Below are positions 8,224 through 17,455 of a stretch of DNA of 64,000 bases, one piece after another (the first letter of the stretch is position 1; each line of letters begins with the position of its first letter). Both the position numbers and the translations under genes were made by a program. Location: the NCBI GenBank assembly GCA_943787675.1, contig CALSNK010000003.1, positions 29,718 through 93,717 on the forward strand, read 5' to 3'. The notes beneath the pieces were generated by a model. It made no database searches. It was not told the origin of the DNA and saw only the letters and a list, made by a program, of their open reading frames with translations. This stretch comes from an uncultured Pseudomonadales bacterium. GTDB taxonomy: Bacteria; Pseudomonadota; Gammaproteobacteria; Pseudomonadales; Porticoccaceae.

Positions 8224-11085
8224 CTAAAAATCATACTTATAGACCTTCCCGGACTTACGCAGATCAACGGCTGTATTTTCCCCTGAGGAATCGGCAGTTT
8301 GTAGCCATAGCGCCCGAGGATTTTTGAGCACAATACGCTGATAGGCATCTTGCAGTGAAACGGCTGTTACCGCCCTTACCTCTTTAGCAAGCTGTTCACG
8401 GAAGTCGAACTGCCGATAACCAAGACCTACAGACTCCATAAACCGGCCATTCATTTCCGCCAGGTTTTTGGGCTTTTCCTCAAGGCTGTTCAACACCGAG
8501 GTCTGGTAGCGTTTGATATCTTTACTGCTGAGCGCGTCAACCTCGGCACTGTAGTTAGTGATAAATTGATTGAACTCACTTCTTAAACGGGCCTCATCGG
8601 CCACCGGAGACTGCACAAGCATTCCTAAGCCGGGAACTCGACCCTGGTTACTGGCGAATGCCGAGACCACATACCCAAGCTGCTTTTCAGTGCGCAGGCT
8701 GTTGTAAAACGGCGACGACAACATCTCGCCGAGCAGCAGTACTTTTGCCCGCTCTTGCAGGCTGTCCTCCGCCCCTTGTAGGTAGAGTACAACCGCGGCG
8801 TCAGCATGATCCACCGGTATCTGGGCCTCTACAACAGCCTGCTCCAGCTTGGCAATACTGATGGGGGCCGCAGTCTCTTTTAAACTTATAAAGGCCTCTA
8901 TCTGAGCAGTGAGCGCCAGCGCCTCAGCCGCCCCATGGTTACCGCTTACCAGCACCTCCACTGCGACTTCTTCCCGTAAACCCTGAGAGAATTCCTGCAA
9001 CTCAGCCATGATTATCTGCTCGAGTACCGGCACCTGCTGTAATGGTGTCCAGGCTCCTTTGATCATGGCGTATAGTCCAGATATTGCCTGACGGAAAGGA
9101 TATTCTCGCTGAAAATTCGACAGCTTGCGTAGACGTGTCTGCTTGAGTCGCTCAAAGCGCTCTGTGTCCCATTCAGGGTTGGTTAGGGCCCGGAGAATAT
9201 CCCCCAACAACACTGATTGCTTATCGGAATAACCCCCAACCACAATGGAAATACCACGATTACTGGCGCTTAGGGAAAAGCTCAGACCCGCTTCGGAGGC
9301 CGGATACACCTGAGCGCCTAGCTGATCTTTGACTAAATCTAGGTACAGCTGCGCGGCAGTAAGGCCTTCGATGCTTTCAGTTTTATTACTAATTAGACGA
9401 GTAATAACATGTGCCTTGGGCACACCGAAATCTGTGTCCAGTAGATGCCAGACCTCAAGACCCTCTCTCTTTATAAGCGACTGAGGTTTTTCATTGCCTG
9501 TGTCTGCCTGTAACTCAAGACTGGCGGGAATGTAGGGGTTACGTCCGGGTAGCTTAAGCCCTTCAATCTGAGCCGGGTCGCGCCAAGCTGCCGCCAGCTC
9601 AGGCGCCACAGGATTAACCGCAAACTGAGCCTGATAATGTTCGGTCACCTGATCGGTTGCAACCTCTGGTGCAGTGACCATCAGGAATAAATTATCCACC
9701 CTCAGCTGGTCAGCCACCTGCTTAATAAGCTGTGCATCGTAGTCGGTCATCAAATAGGGCGCGCGCAAAACCTCGGTCACAGGATAATGCTGCATCTGCC
9801 CCGCCAATCCAGACACATAGCCCATGGGGTTTTGCTTTTCCTGGAACTTAAAGGCGATATCAGACATTCTCGAGCGTTCTTCATAGCGCCAGTTCTGAAT
9901 GCCCTGCTCGCGAATAATGGCAATCCAGGCAAACAGCATCTCAACGATCTCAGTCTGATGCTCAAACCCGGATGGCGTAAGCCCTATATCAACAGAGAAA
10001 AGCGTGGAACTGCGATCTTCAAGGCCACTACCAGCACTCAGACTTTCAGCCCAACCCTTATCTTTTAAAAGCTGTAGAAGACTGCCCTCGCCTTCATGGC
10101 CGACGATCCCCGCAAGATAGGTGGCAGGCTTCTGCTGCCAGTAGGGAGACATCTTGGGCAGCTGAAAGCTCAGACTCAGCTCGCGCAGGTCTTTGAGGGG
10201 CTTCATAGCAATGGTTAATGGCAATCGATCCGCCTGAATAAACCGGTCAATATGGGGTGAAACCTCGGTGTTACTGTTATTAATGGGCGCGAAGCGTGGC
10301 TTGACCATGGCTTCAAGTTCATCGAGATTCTCTCGACCTAGCACTACCAATTTCATGAGGTTGGCCGAATAGTATTTTTTGTACAGAGCAATCAGGTCAT
10401 CGCGCACGGGACGAGCATCACGATCTGCCAGAGTGTCTAGATTACCCACCGTAAACTTAGCCATTGGATGCGCCGGATCAAGCTGCTCCTGAAGTACATC
10501 CCACTGGCGACGACTATCGTCTTTAATTTTTAAGCGATACTCAGACTCCACCGCATTGCGCTCACGGTCGACATATTTAGCATCAAAATTGGGACTGGAA
10601 AAGAACGGGGAAAAGCGATCGAGGGCCTGACTTAAGTAGCTGGCATCGATATCAAAAAAGTACGTGGTATTTTCTAGGCCTGTGCCGGCATTGTGGCTAC
10701 CACCATGCTCGCTGATAAAGGTCTGATAGTCACCAGGATTAGGATAATCCTTGGTGCCCAAAAATAGCATATGCTCAAGAAAATGCGCCAGACCCTCTCT
10801 GCCAGCAGGGTTTTGATAGCTGCCGATATGGACATCTAAAGAGGCCGCAGCCTTATCGGTACTGGGATCAGAAATAAGCAGCACATCAAGCTTATTGTCC
10901 AATGTGATGTGGCGGTACTGGCGCTCATCGTTGGCGCTCTTGATGATCGGTTTAGTGGTTTCTATTGCAACCTCAGAGCTCGGTGAACTCCCTGAACTAC
11001 AACCCTGAAGCGCAATAACTGCAGCCAATACCAAAAACCCTGTGTAACCATTAATTTGCAGGCGTGCAGTTAATTTTTTGATCAT
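8224..11085 (-). CDS. ptrA: Insulinase-family (M16) zinc protease, lipoprotein; pitrilysin-like
   Basis: A 953-residue M16A peptidase comparable in length to E. coli protease III. The inverted zinc motif HFLEH is at residues 101-105 inside GLAHFLEHMLFLGTKDYP, with the downstream glutamate in RNAVESEYRLK. The N-terminus is a lipoprotein signal with lipobox LQGC (Cys29), so the enzyme is probably membrane-anchored in the periplasm rather than freely soluble as in E. coli. The C-terminal inactive half contains the family block RTEKQLGYVVSAF. Same strand as the transporter gene upstream, with a 75-bp gap. Confidence 0.88.
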   Translation of the reverse strand: MIKKLTARLQINGYTGFLVLAAVIALQGCSSGSSPSSEVAIETTKPIIKSANDERQYRHITLDNKLDVLLISDPSTDKAAASLDVHIGSYQNPAGREGLAHFLEHMLFLGTKDYPNPGDYQTFISEHGGSHNAGTGLENTTYFFDIDASYLSQALDRFSPFFSSPNFDAKYVDRERNAVESEYRLKIKDDSRRQWDVLQEQLDPAHPMAKFTVGNLDTLADRDARPVRDDLIALYKKYYSANLMKLVVLGRENLDELEAMVKPRFAPINNSNTEVSPHIDRFIQADRLPLTIAMKPLKDLRELSLSFQLPKMSPYWQQKPATYLAGIVGHEGEGSLLQLLKDKGWAESLSAGSGLEDRSSTLFSVDIGLTPSGFEHQTEIVEMLFAWIAIIREQGIQNWRYEERSRMSDIAFKFQEKQNPMGYVSGLAGQMQHYPVTEVLRAPYLMTDYDAQLIKQVADQLRVDNLFLMVTAPEVATDQVTEHYQAQFAVNPVAPELAAAWRDPAQIEGLKLPGRNPYIPASLELQADTGNEKPQSLIKREGLEVWHLLDTDFGVPKAHVITRLISNKTESIEGLTAAQLYLDLVKDQLGAQVYPASEAGLSFSLSASNRGISIVVGGYSDKQSVLLGDILRALTNPEWDTERFERLKQTRLRKLSNFQREYPFRQAISGLYAMIKGAWTPLQQVPVLEQIIMAELQEFSQGLREEVAVEVLVSGNHGAAEALALTAQIEAFISLKETAAPISIAKLEQAVVEAQIPVDHADAAVVLYLQGAEDSLQERAKVLLLGEMLSSPFYNSLRTEKQLGYVVSAFASNQGRVPGLGMLVQSPVADEARLRSEFNQFITNYSAEVDALSSKDIKRYQTSVLNSLEEKPKNLAEMNGRFMESVGLGYRQFDFREQLAKEVRAVTAVSLQDAYQRIVLKNPRALWLQTADSSGENTAVDLRKSGKVYKYDF

Positions 11086-11160
11086 TCCTATTTCCCTTTT
11101 ATGCTGTACAGATTTATAGCGGTCAGGTGTTTCGATGCAAAGCCCATTAGCCCCATTAGC

Positions 11161-12252
11161 CTACTTTGCGTCCGTTGCCAGGCCTTCATCCTCGGGCTGA
11201 AGATTACCGCTACTCGGCCAGGCGTTATAGACCGCCTTAACCAAGGTGGCCAGAGGAATGGCAAAAAACACCCCCCAAAAACCCCAGATTCCCCCAAAGA
11301 AAAGCACCGCGACAATAATGGCGACGGGATGCAAATTAACCACTTCAGAGAAAAGTAACGGCACCAAAAGATTGCCATCCACAAACTGGATAAAACCATA
11401 GACCATAAATAACCAGAAAAAGTCACCGGAGTACCCCCATTGCACATAGCCGACTAGCAGCACGGGAATGGTTACCACGGTTGCGCCGATATAGGGAATC
11501 AGCACAGATAGCCCTACCAACAAGGCTAAAAGGGCCGCGTAATTAAGGCCGAGTATCAAAAACGCGACATAGGACACAGCGCCAATAATAAGTATTTCAA
11601 TGGCTTTACCACGAATATAGTTAGCAAACTGCATATCCATTTCTGACCAAATGGTGGTCATTACAGTGCGCTCTTTGGGTAGCAGGCTAGATAGCGCACC
11701 GACCAGCAGGTCTTTATCCTTAAGCATAAACAGCACCAGCATAGGCACTAAAAACAAGTAGATCATGATGCCCAACAGACCGGGGAAACTGCTCAGTGAC
11801 AGGGCTAGAATTTGCTCGGCCAAATGAGCCATCTCTTCAGACACCCGACTCCAGATAAGCTGAAACTGATCAGGGGTAATGTAGTCACCATAGGTTTCTG
11901 GCAATGTGATCGCCAGCTCTCTCAGTTTAGCCACCATATTGGGCAACTCAGCCAGCAGCAGCGATGTTTGACGGCCAACGCTTGGAATCAAAATAACCAG
12001 TACAGCAATAAACCCTGCCACAAAGAGCAAATAGGTGGTGGTGATAGCCCAGCCCTCAGAAAAACCGCGACGCCGTAGCCAGCTCACTAGCCCCTGAAGC
12101 AAGAATGCCAGAATTAAGGCCGTAAACACCGGACCTAAAACCGTACCCAATGTCGCCATAACAATCAGTGAAACCACTAAAATCACTGCCAGCAGCACCG
12201 CCTCTTCATTACCGAAGTACTGCTCAAGCCATTTGTGAATTACCTGCTTCAT
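11161..12252 (-). CDS. perM: AI-2E family transporter (PerM-like membrane protein)
   Basis: A hydrophobic protein of about 363 residues with paired N-terminal membrane helices, a central soluble segment and five or so C-terminal helices. It contains the family blocks VSVLIPYIGATV and FIQFVDGNLLVPLLFSEVVNLHP. The family includes autoinducer-2 exporters and Na+/H+ antiporters, so the substrate cannot be assigned. In many gammaproteobacteria perM lies next to bepA, as here, divergently. The start at M3 (12252) is favoured by AAAGGA at a good distance; a start at 12258 would leave the ribosome site too close. Confidence 0.85.
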   Translation of the reverse strand: MKQVIHKWLEQYFGNEEAVLLAVILVVSLIVMATLGTVLGPVFTALILAFLLQGLVSWLRRRGFSEGWAITTTYLLFVAGFIAVLVILIPSVGRQTSLLLAELPNMVAKLRELAITLPETYGDYITPDQFQLIWSRVSEEMAHLAEQILALSLSSFPGLLGIMIYLFLVPMLVLFMLKDKDLLVGALSSLLPKERTVMTTIWSEMDMQFANYIRGKAIEILIIGAVSYVAFLILGLNYAALLALLVGLSVLIPYIGATVVTIPVLLVGYVQWGYSGDFFWLFMVYGFIQFVDGNLLVPLLFSEVVNLHPVAIIVAVLFFGGIWGFWGVFFAIPLATLVKAVYNAWPSSGNLQPEDEGLATDAK

Positions 12253-12437
12253 CTGCATTCCTTTCGTTGTATTGCTTTAATGTTATTACTTTCTATCCCA
12301 CCTGGGCGTCAACCAACTCTAGCTAAGGCCCGTTTATGTTGGCTATCTGACCTGAAACTAGTGCATATTTCAACTGTCGTACTAAACTCAGTTATCGGCT
12401 AAAGTGGGATTAAAGTATTATTAAAATACGCTGCACA

Positions 12438-13952
12438 TTGGCATTTGTTTACCAAAGGGTTTTAAATCCAATTTTGAACGTCTCAACACGCCTAAAACGC
12501 TCTGGCCTGCGCCTCTTTTCGACTCTCGTTGTTACTGGTCTATTAGGCTTGCTGCCCAGCACCCCCTCGATGTCAGCCGATATCAAGCTACCTCTGCTCG
12601 GTGACAGAGCCTCTGGGGTTATATCTAAACAGCAAGAATATGAGCTGGGTAGACTCTGGTTAAAAAGCTTTCGCAGTCGCGTCCGTGCCTATGACGACCC
12701 CCTCATGCAACAATACCTTGAGCAACTACTTTATAACCTGGCCACCTACAGTGACCTTGAAGACCCTAGGCTCGAGTTGGTTATTGTCAAGAATGCCTCA
12801 ATGAATGCATTTGCCGTTCCCGGTGGTGTAGTGGGCTTTCATACTGGCGTTTTTGCCTATGCCGAAAATGAAGATCAAATGGCCTCGGTGCTCGCCCATG
12901 AATTGGCTCACCTCAGTCAGCGACACTTTGCCCGTGGTGTCGAGGCACAGCGCGCCTCCTCCATAATTAGTATGGCGGGACTGCTCGCAAGCTTAGTCAT
13001 CGCTGCTACCGTGGGAGGCGATGCGGGTATGGCAGCTATTACCTCTACCCAAGCAATGTCTATGCAGGGGCAGCTGCGCTTCAGTCGATCTAATGAGCAG
13101 GAAGCTGACCGTCTGGGCATGCAAACCATGGAGCGAGCCACTCGAGACCCAGCCGCTGTCGCCGGAATGTTTGAAACCATGCTCAAGGCTACGCGCTTTG
13201 CCGGCAGTCGACTCCCTGAGTTCCTAAGGTCTCACCCTGTCACCGAAAAGCGTATCTCAGATGCCCGTGGTCGAGCCATGGCCCATACCATGCGCCACTA
13301 TGTGCGCAACCCAGAGTATTTCCTGATGCAGGCCCGCGCTATTGTGGCGATGGAAAAAGATCCAAAAGACTCTATTAAACGCTTTCAAGCCAAACTGGAT
13401 AGCAATACACAGAATGCGGATGCGGCTCGGTACGGATTGGCACTGGCCTATCTTAAATTAGGCAGCCATGACCAAGCAGGCGAAATACTTACCGACCTTA
13501 TTGCAACCAACCCCTACCTACTGACCTTTCGCCATTCCGATATAGAACTAGATATCGCCCGTGGCAACTACGACGGCGCTCTGGGCAAGCTCAACAAACT
13601 ACTGAGTATCAACCCCAACAACTATCCTCTCACCACTCTTAAGTCCGAGGCACTCTGGCAAGATCATCGCTATGAAGATGCCGGTGAAGTTCTCACAGCG
13701 TTATCGAGAATGCGTCCTGAGGACCCTATGATTTGGTATCGATTGGCAGAGGTCCGTGGTCTAGCGGGTAATATCTCTGGTGTTCATCAGGCCCGCGCCG
13801 AATACTTTATTCTCGTCGGTGCCTTTGACAGGGCCCGAGACCAACTTAGTCTTGCGGTTAAACTGGTTGCTGCAGACTTCAAACGCTCCGCTATTATTCG
13901 CCAGCGCTTAAAGGATATCGCCGCGATGGAAGATCGGCTGGAAAAGCTTTAA
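12438..13952 (+). CDS. bepA: Beta-barrel assembly-enhancing protease, M48 family
   Basis: Periplasmic metalloprotease with a TPR domain that assists or degrades outer-membrane proteins during assembly. After an N-terminal signal (about residues 20-48, ending SMSA) comes the zinc site HELAHLSQRH (HExxH near residue 154), with the third ligand in NEQEADRLGMQ. The PGGVVGFHTGVF block is typical of BepA/YfgC. The C-terminal half from about residue 290 is helical repeats. The start is uncertain: no ATG is available before the signal peptide, and TTG at 12438 or TTG at 12474 are the options. Divergent from perM. Confidence 0.9.
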   Translation: MAFVYQRVLNPILNVSTRLKRSGLRLFSTLVVTGLLGLLPSTPSMSADIKLPLLGDRASGVISKQQEYELGRLWLKSFRSRVRAYDDPLMQQYLEQLLYNLATYSDLEDPRLELVIVKNASMNAFAVPGGVVGFHTGVFAYAENEDQMASVLAHELAHLSQRHFARGVEAQRASSIISMAGLLASLVIAATVGGDAGMAAITSTQAMSMQGQLRFSRSNEQEADRLGMQTMERATRDPAAVAGMFETMLKATRFAGSRLPEFLRSHPVTEKRISDARGRAMAHTMRHYVRNPEYFLMQARAIVAMEKDPKDSIKRFQAKLDSNTQNADAARYGLALAYLKLGSHDQAGEILTDLIATNPYLLTFRHSDIELDIARGNYDGALGKLNKLLSINPNNYPLTTLKSEALWQDHRYEDAGEVLTALSRMRPEDPMIWYRLAEVRGLAGNISGVHQARAEYFILVGAFDRARDQLSLAVKLVAADFKRSAIIRQRLKDIAAMEDRLEKL

Positions 13953-14233
13953 CCCTCTCTTTAGCAAGCGCCTCAGCGGCCCTAATAGAGAGCCGGTTCA
14001 CATATTGGTGAAAACTCATGGGACACCTGTCACCCCAATCCCTACATTCATCACATATAGCTCGCGACATCTCTCTCACTGTGTGACTGTTGCATCCAGA
14101 TCGGTCCTACTTGCTAATCCACAAATTAATAGGCCCCCTCTAACCAATTATTTCAGTCGCTCCAATCCTTTTCTGATCAAACCCTAAACAAGCCCACACC
14201 CCGTTCTTTGGGCACAATGCTCGGGATCACATC
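13953..14233. other. Intergenic region without a supported gene
   Basis: About 280 bp between bepA and the repeat-protein gene. It presumably holds the promoter of the latter. A 61-codon reading frame on the minus strand (13894-14079), with a CDECRDWGDRC cluster, overlaps the bepA 3' end but has no convincing start signal. No RNA gene or repeat was recognised. Confidence 0.5.
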
Positions 14234-15802
14234 ATGAATACTATAACTTCTCAGGCTGGCAGAATTCTGCCTGCTCTGTGCCTACTGCTCACTTTTTCTG
14301 CAACCACTCAGGCAACCTGTATTGCCACCGATTCAGGCTCACCTGAAAATACCATTACTGGCTGTAAAGCCTTTAGCTCTAATACCACTGGAGCCTCAAA
14401 TACCGTCAATGGCTATTTGGCCATGCAGCACAATACAACCGGTGGCTGGAACTCCGCAGTGGGCAATCTAACCATGCAATACAACACCACAGGCTCGCGG
14501 AATACCGCAACCGGTGGCGAGGCTCTGCTCAATAACACCACGGGTAATAACAATACCGCGACGGGATTTTTGGCGCTGGGTAACAGTAAAACCGGCGAAA
14601 ATAATACGGCGACCGGGGCCCAGTCTCTGTACACCAACACCACCGGCTACGAAAACACTGCCACGGGTATGCAGGCGATGTTTGCCAATACTACGGGGTA
14701 TCACAATACCGCCACCGGTGTTTTAGCCCTGTACAGCAACACCACTGGAACCTTTAATACTGCCGTTGGCTTTAATGCCCTGAAAAATAATACGGGCCCT
14801 ACCGCTACCTACACTAAGGGCGGCACCTCAAACACGGCTCTGGGTTACCAGGCCCTTACCGCCAACACCACCGGCTGGCAAAGTACAGCCATCGGTGAAT
14901 CTGTGCTCACCAGCAATACCATCGGCGCCCACAACACGGGTATCGGTGAGGATTCTCTGAATAACAATCTTTCCGGCAATCACAATACTGCCTGGGGTGA
15001 ATCTACCCTGTATAACAATACGGCGGGCAGTGACAATGTCGCCGGTGGTTACTACGCCCTAAATAAGAGCATGGGCAGTAATAATGTGGCTATCGGGCAT
15101 CAGGCTTCCTACGTACTGGCCAGTGGCGACTTTAATACCGCCCTTGGTTATCAGGCCGGCTTCAATGCCACTAGTGGCAGTTACAACCTGTCTATTGCCA
15201 ACGCCGGTGTCACTGCAGATAACAACACCATCCGCATTGGGACCAAGGGCAGTTCATCAACCGGCGTAACCACAGGCCAAAACAGAGCCTTTATTGCCGG
15301 AATCTCTGGCAGAGGCGTCACAGGATCGGCGGTCTATGTCTCCAGTAATGGTCAGCTGGGTATCATGTCTTCCTCAAAGCGGTTTAAAAAAGACATTCGC
15401 CCTGTCGATATCGCCAACAAGAACATTCTCGATTTACGGCCCGTGAGCTTCCGCTATAAAGCAGCCGATGAGCAAGGCGGCCATCCCCTTCAATATGGCT
15501 TGATTGCCGAGGAAGTGGCTAGGATATTCCCCGATCTGGTACAGTATGATGAAGACGGTAAGGCCGTTACTGTCTACTATCATTTACTGACCCCTCTGCT
15601 ATTGGCTGCCCTGCAGCAAGAGCATAAAAACGCGGAACAACAGCTTCTTACGGTGAGTCTGTTACGCAAACAGAATGAAATATTTAGAGCAGAACTGCTC
15701 GCTGTTCGTAACCAAATGCTACGTCAAGCTGCGCAGATTGCATCGATTAATAACCGGCGCAACAGGGCACAGGTCGACACTAGTCTTAGCAATAACTACT
15801 AG
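14234..15802 (+). CDS. Secreted beta-roll repeat protein with C-terminal S74 intramolecular chaperone domain
   Basis: A 522-residue protein. A Sec signal peptide (residues 1-27, ending TTQAT) is followed, from about residue 45 to 330, by roughly ten 24-residue repeats of the form NTTG-x2-NTA-x-G-x2-AL. These resemble the head repeats of trimeric adhesins. Near residue 379 begins SSSKRFKKDIRPVD, the start of a peptidase_S74 self-cleaving chaperone domain as on phage tail spikes, then GLIAEEVARIFPDLV. The C-terminus (about 455-510) is a probable coiled coil. There is no YadA-type outer-membrane anchor. Probably a trimeric surface or released fibre; its ligand and role are unknown. Confidence 0.8.
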   Translation: MNTITSQAGRILPALCLLLTFSATTQATCIATDSGSPENTITGCKAFSSNTTGASNTVNGYLAMQHNTTGGWNSAVGNLTMQYNTTGSRNTATGGEALLNNTTGNNNTATGFLALGNSKTGENNTATGAQSLYTNTTGYENTATGMQAMFANTTGYHNTATGVLALYSNTTGTFNTAVGFNALKNNTGPTATYTKGGTSNTALGYQALTANTTGWQSTAIGESVLTSNTIGAHNTGIGEDSLNNNLSGNHNTAWGESTLYNNTAGSDNVAGGYYALNKSMGSNNVAIGHQASYVLASGDFNTALGYQAGFNATSGSYNLSIANAGVTADNNTIRIGTKGSSSTGVTTGQNRAFIAGISGRGVTGSAVYVSSNGQLGIMSSSKRFKKDIRPVDIANKNILDLRPVSFRYKAADEQGGHPLQYGLIAEEVARIFPDLVQYDEDGKAVTVYYHLLTPLLLAALQQEHKNAEQQLLTVSLLRKQNEIFRAELLAVRNQMLRQAAQIASINNRRNRAQVDTSLSNNY

Positions 15803-15861
15803 GTACTTTTTTGACCTGATCAGACGTCAGAATAGACATTAGCGCTTAGCATTATGATTAA

Positions 15862-15893
15862 GGCCCAACCACTAACTACAAGTGGTTAGGCCC
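15862..15893. terminator. Hairpin between convergent genes, possible bidirectional terminator
   Basis: An inverted repeat with arms GGCC-C-AACCACT and AGTGGTT-A-GGCC lies between the end of the repeat-protein gene (+) and the end of nadA (-). Position between converging genes suggests transcription termination in both directions. There is no clear T-run on either side, so an intrinsic terminator is not certain. Confidence 0.45.
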
Positions 15894-15900
15894 CTATTGC

Positions 15901-16964
15901 TTAGGCAGATTTAAAACTCATCATGCGGCCGAGGCTGACCATGGCCTGTTCGCCAATCGACTGATCAACAAACACCTCATTGCTGCCCTCTTGCAGACAG
16001 GACAGTAGATTTTCCAAACTATTCATACCCATCCAGGGACAGTTTGCACAGCTGCGACAGGTCGCACCGTTACCACCAGTGGGTGCAATTAATAGCTGCT
16101 TTTCGGGCACTGCCTGCTGCATCTTGTAAAAGATGCCCTGATCGGTTGCCACTATTAACTGCTGCTGAGGTAGATTGGCCGCGGCGGCAATGAGCTGTGA
16201 GGTTGAACCCACACAGTCTGCAATGTCGACCACTGATTCAGGGGACTCGGGATGAACCAACACAGCGGCCTCGGGGTAGACCTTCTTCAGATCTAGAATA
16301 CCCTTGGCTTTAAATTCTTCGTGAACAATACAGCTGCCATCCCACATCAGCATGTCGGCGCCGGTGTTCTTCTGTACATAGGCACCCAGATACTTATCCG
16401 GTGCCCAGAGTATTTTCTCGCCTAGACTATCAAGGTAATCCACAACCTCTAGCGCAATACTTGAGGTTACAACCCAGTCTGCTCGGGCTTTAACCGCGGC
16501 CGAGGTGTTTGCATACACCACGACAGTACGATCTGGATGCTGATCACAGAATGCCGCAAACTCATCTGCAGGGCAGCCTATATCCAAGGAACAGGTTGCT
16601 TCTAGGTAGGCATTAGCACACGTTTATCGGGGGTGAGGATCTTAGCTGTCTCACCCATAAACTTAACGCCCGCCACCACGAGGGTCTGAGCTGAGTGGTT
16701 ATTGCCGAAGCGCGCCATTTCTAGGCTGTCGGATACAGTACCACCGGTCTCTTCAGCCAGTGCCTGTATCAGGGGATCGGTATAATAATGGGCAATAATC
16801 ACCGCATTCTTGGCGATCAACTGCGCCTTGATAAGGACCTGAAGCTCGGCCGTCCGCTCGGCACTTATTGCAGATTCAAGGGGAACCTGATTGAGGTAGC
16901 GTTCAACCACCTCGCGCTGGCTTTGGTTTTCTACCACCTGAATGTGCTTCTGGGAGTCAGACAT
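15901..16964 (-). pseudogene. nadA: Quinolinate synthase, frameshifted as given
   Basis: NadA condenses iminoaspartate with dihydroxyacetone phosphate to quinolinate for NAD synthesis, using a [4Fe-4S] cluster. The first part (from ATG 16964) reads [20 protein letters not shown] through KRVLMPT, then hits a stop at 16602. The second part resumes in another frame with [16 protein letters not shown] and runs to 15901, with cluster-type cysteines in [10 protein letters not shown] and [12 protein letters not shown]. Restoring one base in the C-run at 16605-16606 (ACCTA to ACCCTA) rejoins a full protein of about 354 residues. Nothing else in the gene looks degraded, so a sequencing deletion is the simplest explanation. 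Confidence 0.9.
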
Positions 16965-17056
16965 AGTGCGTAATTCTCGGGGCTCATTTTACGGCTCGTT
17001 TTACGGCTCGGTTACAGTCAGGGTACCGCACAGTTACAGCCAAGCTGAAAGCAAGG

Positions 17057-17174
17057 TTAAAACGTCGACAACCAGTTAACAACCGCGACCAAAATCACAG
17101 CCAGTACGGCAACCACTGCAATTGCATCTGCGGTTGAATCGCCATCGGTATTTATTTCTACTTTTTTTGCCCAT
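17057..17174 (-). pseudogene. Small single-span membrane protein, interrupted by a poly-A indel (tentative)
   Basis: From ATG 17174, preceded by AAGGG at about 10 bases, the strand reads MGKK and then loses frame at a run of seven A (17162-17168). With six A it would continue KVEINTDGDSTADAI and a strongly hydrophobic AVVAVLAVILVAVVNW segment to a stop at 17057, giving 38 residues. The good ribosome site, the codon pattern and the clean membrane helix support a real gene. The homopolymer fits either a sequencing error or phase variation. No family is recognised. It lies between nadA and the reductase operon. Confidence 0.45.
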
Positions 17175-17455
17175 TATTACAGCCCTTTTTTTAATTAAGT
17201 GTCTGGTCATCTGTCTAGTAAACTGTCTATTACCACTTACCTATTAAAAGGCCTATTTGAGTACCGAGTTCAATAGCGTACTTATCGTTCTGTCTAAAAG
17301 CCGGGCATTCTATCAATCTATAGACGTGCTGTCTCGCTTTCAACCCTATTGGTTATTCCAATTTTTGAGTCTGTTATAGGCAAATAGCCATTTAAAACAA
17401 ATGCCACTGAGGCTATGATAGCCGCCTTAAATAAGTACCCACAAAACGGACATGC
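17175..17455. promoter_or_regulatory. Upstream region of the reductase operon with LysR-type box
   Basis: Noncoding stretch before the sulfite/nitrite reductase gene. At 17348-17362 is the inverted repeat ATTGG-TTATT-CCAAT, which fits the T-N11-A pattern of LysR-type regulator sites. CysB, a LysR-family protein, commonly controls such operons, but the match is generic and the regulator is inferred. It lies about 95-110 bp before the start codon. Confidence 0.4.

Noticed and set aside
11088..11447. A 119-codon minus-strand frame overlapping the AI-2E transporter gene
   Set aside because: It is a second frame within the transporter gene, Trp/Cys/Phe-rich as expected for a shadow of membrane-protein codons.
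13894..14079. A 61-codon minus-strand frame with a CDECRDWGDRC cluster overlapping the bepA end
   Set aside because: The cysteine spacing is suggestive, but there is no convincing ribosome site and 58 bp overlap bepA antisense. Not enough to call a gene.
14005..14187. A 60-codon plus-strand frame before the repeat-protein gene
   Set aside because: No ribosome site, no recognisable sequence pattern, and a Ser/Thr-rich random-looking product.
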